9,634 bases of DNA from an uncultured Oribacterium sp. Its GTDB lineage: Bacteria; Bacillota; Clostridia; Lachnospirales; Lachnospiraceae. This document shows, piece by piece, positions 6,684-9,634 of this stretch. Location of the stretch: assembly GCA_902485915.1 (NCBI GenBank), contig CABTMH010000058.1, forward strand, positions 1 through 9,634, read 5' to 3'. Each line of letters opens with the position of its first letter. The first letter of the stretch is position 1. The notes below the pieces were generated by a model. That model saw only the letters and a list, made by a program, of their open reading frames with translations, was not told the DNA's origin and did no database searches. A program made the position numbers and the translations under genes.

Positions 6684-7778
6684 TTATCGGATGAGCGCTG
6701 CGATCTTATCACCCATCTCATCGGTGTGCAGGCAGGTGAGCCCCTCTACGCCGTCCTCCATGATATCGCCAGTGCGGAAGCCGGTACGAAGTGCTTCGGC
6801 GACCGCATCCTCGATGGCGTCGGCTTCCTTCGTGAGATTCAGTGAGTAGCGGAGCAGCATCGCTGCGCTCAGGATCGTCGCGAGCGGATTTGCGATGTTC
6901 TGACCGGCGATATCCGGTGCCGATCCGCCAGACGGCTCATAGAGACCGAAGCTGTCCTCGCGGAGGGAAGCGGATGGCAGCATGCCGAGGGAGCCGGCGA
7001 TCTCGGCCATCTCATCGGAGAGGATGTCACCGAACATGTTCTCGGTCACGACGACATCGAACTGACCCGGATTCCGGACGAGCTGCATCGCCGTCGAATC
7101 CACGAGTGCATGCTCGAGCCGTACACCCGGATGCTCCGCCGCCACTTCCGTAACGACCTTCCGCCACAGTCTGGACGAATCGAGAACATTGGCCTTATCC
7201 ACGGAGGTTACATGACCGTGCCGCTTCTCCGCGATCTCGCAGGCCTTCTTCGCAATCCGGCGGATCTCATAGTCGTAGTACACGAGCGTATCGGTTGCGA
7301 CCTCCTCACCATCGACGATTTCCGTCTTCCGCGCGCCGAAGTAGAGACCACCGGTGAGCTCCCGCACCATCATCACGTCGAAGCCCTGCTCCGCGATCGA
7401 CTCACGCAGCGGGCACGCCTTCCGGAGCTCCGGATAGAGATGCGCCGGGCGGAGATTACAGAAGAGTCCGAGGGACTTCCGAAGCTTCAGAAGTCCGGCC
7501 TCCGGACGCTTCTCCGGCGGCAGCTCATACCAGTGGGACTGGCCCACCTTGCCGCCGATGGAACCCATGAGCACGGCGTCTGCGGACTGACAGGTCGCGA
7601 CCGTCGCATCCGTCAGCGGCTCACCATACGCATCGATGGAGCAGCCGCCCATCAGCACCTTCTCAAACGTAAACTGGTGGCCATAGACCTCGGCTACCTT
7701 CTCGAGCACCTTCTGGGCCTCGGCCACGATCTCCGGACCGATGCCATCTCCCGGTATCGTCACAATCTTTGCATTCAT
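6684..7778 (-). CDS. leuB: 3-isopropylmalate dehydrogenase
   Basis: A cytoplasmic NAD-dependent enzyme of leucine synthesis. It oxidises and decarboxylates (2R,3S)-3-isopropylmalate to 2-oxoisocaproate. The product is 364 residues, normal length. Substrate and metal residues line up with known enzymes: Arg100, Arg110, Arg139, Tyr146, Lys195, Asp227, Asp251 and Asp255. The IPMDH/IDH signature NMFGDILSDEMAEIAGSLGM lies at 247-266. The stretch GLLKLRKSLGLFCNLRP (95-111) fits LeuB better than isocitrate or tartrate dehydrogenase. I start at the ATG at 7778, since GGAGGG (7790-7785) lies six bases upstream; ATGs at 7796 and 7784 precede or abut this site. No leuA, leuC, leuD or ilv gene is adjacent, and it is flanked by a terminator and divergent uvrB, so it seems monocistronic. 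Confidence 0.95.
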   Translation of the reverse strand: MNAKIVTIPGDGIGPEIVAEAQKVLEKVAEVYGHQFTFEKVLMGGCSIDAYGEPLTDATVATCQSADAVLMGSIGGKVGQSHWYELPPEKRPEAGLLKLRKSLGLFCNLRPAHLYPELRKACPLRESIAEQGFDVMMVRELTGGLYFGARKTEIVDGEEVATDTLVYYDYEIRRIAKKACEIAEKRHGHVTSVDKANVLDSSRLWRKVVTEVAAEHPGVRLEHALVDSTAMQLVRNPGQFDVVVTENMFGDILSDEMAEIAGSLGMLPSASLREDSFGLYEPSGGSAPDIAGQNIANPLATILSAAMLLRYSLNLTKEADAIEDAVAEALRTGFRTGDIMEDGVEGLTCLHTDEMGDKIAALIR

Positions 7779-7858
7779 CGACATCCCTCCCCGCATCCCT
7801 TGCGGCTCTCTGTATTTAAATCGCAGGCCAATGCCTACATCAGAATTCTACACCCATA

Positions 7859-7887
7859 ACTCTACATTATTATCTGCCGAGTTCCAA
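7859..7887 (-). promoter_or_regulatory. Weak candidate promoter for leuB
   Basis: On the minus strand TTGGAA (7887-7882) and TAGAGT (7864-7859) are 17 bases apart, a fair but not strong match to a sigma-A-type promoter. It would leave a leader of about 75 bases. I see no T-box motif (the GGTGGNACCGCG element is absent), no CodY-like box and no terminator-type attenuator in this leader. Confidence 0.3.
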
Positions 7888-8025
7888 TATCGATCAGTTA
7901 TACAAGATATGAGCGAAACAGAGGCCGGAGGGGAGGCAGCAGAAAGCCATACGTAGAGCTCGTGAAGAATCAAGTCGGGTCCCCTTAGCGGCACCAGGCA
8001 CTCTGCTGCTCAGGGACGGAAATCC
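7860..8025. other. Possibly structured segment in the leuB/uvrB divergent spacer
   Basis: No gene is supported in the 318 bases between leuB and uvrB. This part can form nested helices 7860-7865/7953-7958, 7874-7878/7935-7939 and 7887-7891/7906-7910, followed by a two-part hairpin 7979-7983/8013-8017 enclosing 7987-7993/8004-8010 (one G-U). The strand 8002-8011 can alternatively pair with 7933-7943 (one bulge). The helices are short and some may be chance. I recognise no RNA family; it could be an uncatalogued RNA, a dispersed repeat or merely spacer. Confidence 0.3.
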
Positions 8026-8036
8026 TGAAAGCACGC

Positions 8037-8050
8037 CAAACAAGTGTTCA
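8037..8050. promoter_or_regulatory. LexA (DinR) box at the uvrB promoter
   Basis: CAAACAAGTGTTCA matches 12 of 14 positions of the Gram-positive LexA/DinR consensus CGAAC-RNRY-GTTYC, differing only at the second and last bases. It overlaps the -35 position of the uvrB promoter, where bound LexA would block RNA polymerase. uvrB is a classic SOS gene in Bacillota, which supports the call. Confidence 0.7.
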
Positions 8051-8073
8051 ACGCAGCGCTTCTGTGCTATACT
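8045..8073 (+). promoter_or_regulatory. uvrB promoter, extended -10 type
   Basis: TATACT at 8068-8073 is preceded by TGC (8065-8067), an extended -10 element. TGTTCA at 8045-8050 lies 17 bases upstream as a poor -35, as expected where the LexA box overlaps. Transcription would start near 8080, leaving a leader of under 20 bases. Confidence 0.65.
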
Positions 8074-8096
8074 GAAAAAACGATTTGGAGGGCGCT

Positions 8097-9634
<1,538 letters not shown>

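Noticed and set aside
7110..7859. 249-codon plus-strand open frame opposite leuB
   Set aside because: It is antisense to leuB, His/Arg/Leu-rich, and has no ribosome binding site or recognisable family.
7894..7950. Possible 18-residue leader peptide (MAFCCLPSGLCFAHILYN) upstream of leuB
   Set aside because: It has only three Leu codons, not in a run, no ribosome binding site, and no attenuator hairpin with a T-run follows before leuB.
7797..8036. T-box, SAM or other known riboswitch, tRNA, SRP RNA or RNase P RNA in the leuB/uvrB spacer
   Set aside because: None of the hallmark sequences I know for these RNAs is present on either strand. An unknown RNA remains possible and is listed separately.

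Overview
The window looks like a chromosomal stretch of a moderately high-GC member of the Bacillota, probably Clostridia (Lachnospiraceae-like) or a relative. This is inferred from strong AGGAGG-type ribosome binding sites, a LuxS, a BrnQ carrier, a SPFH/zinc-ribbon pair like Bacillus subtilis YdjI/YdjG, and a DinR-type LexA box. I see no phage, insertion sequence, CRISPR array, rRNA or tRNA.

Layout, left to right. (1) The last 21 codons of an unidentified upstream gene overlap by ATGA with a 605-residue exported protein that has the two-glutamate layout of a clan GH-A (TIM-barrel) glycosidase and resembles DUF5722. It ends at a strong hairpin. (2) brnQ, a branched-chain amino acid carrier, has its own promoter region and is about 60 residues shorter at the C-terminus than usual for the family. 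(3) A 25-bp hairpin separates brnQ from convergent luxS (minus strand), which has a very good promoter. (4) A 317-base divergent spacer holds the luxS promoter, an imperfect palindrome, a nested inverted-repeat structure and the promoter of the next gene. (5) A YdjI-like SPFH protein with two C-terminal zinc ribbons, a hairpin, then a YdjG-like protein with two N-terminal zinc ribbons and a C-terminal membrane anchor. In B. subtilis the homologues belong to an envelope-stress operon with pspA and ydjH, neither of which lies between or beside them here. (6) A hairpin separates this pair from convergent leuB (minus strand). (7) A 318-base divergent spacer between leuB and uvrB may fold into several helices, and contains a LexA box overlapping an extended -10 promoter. 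(8) uvrB runs off the right edge with about three quarters of the gene present.

The genes do not form one pathway. brnQ and leuB both concern branched-chain amino acids (uptake and leucine synthesis) but are separately transcribed. luxS belongs to the activated methyl cycle and makes the autoinducer-2 precursor. The ydjI/ydjG-like pair probably serves the membrane, and uvrB serves nucleotide excision repair under SOS control. The less ordinary points are the LexA site, the reduced PspA-less YdjI/YdjG unit, the short BrnQ, and the two structured divergent spacers.
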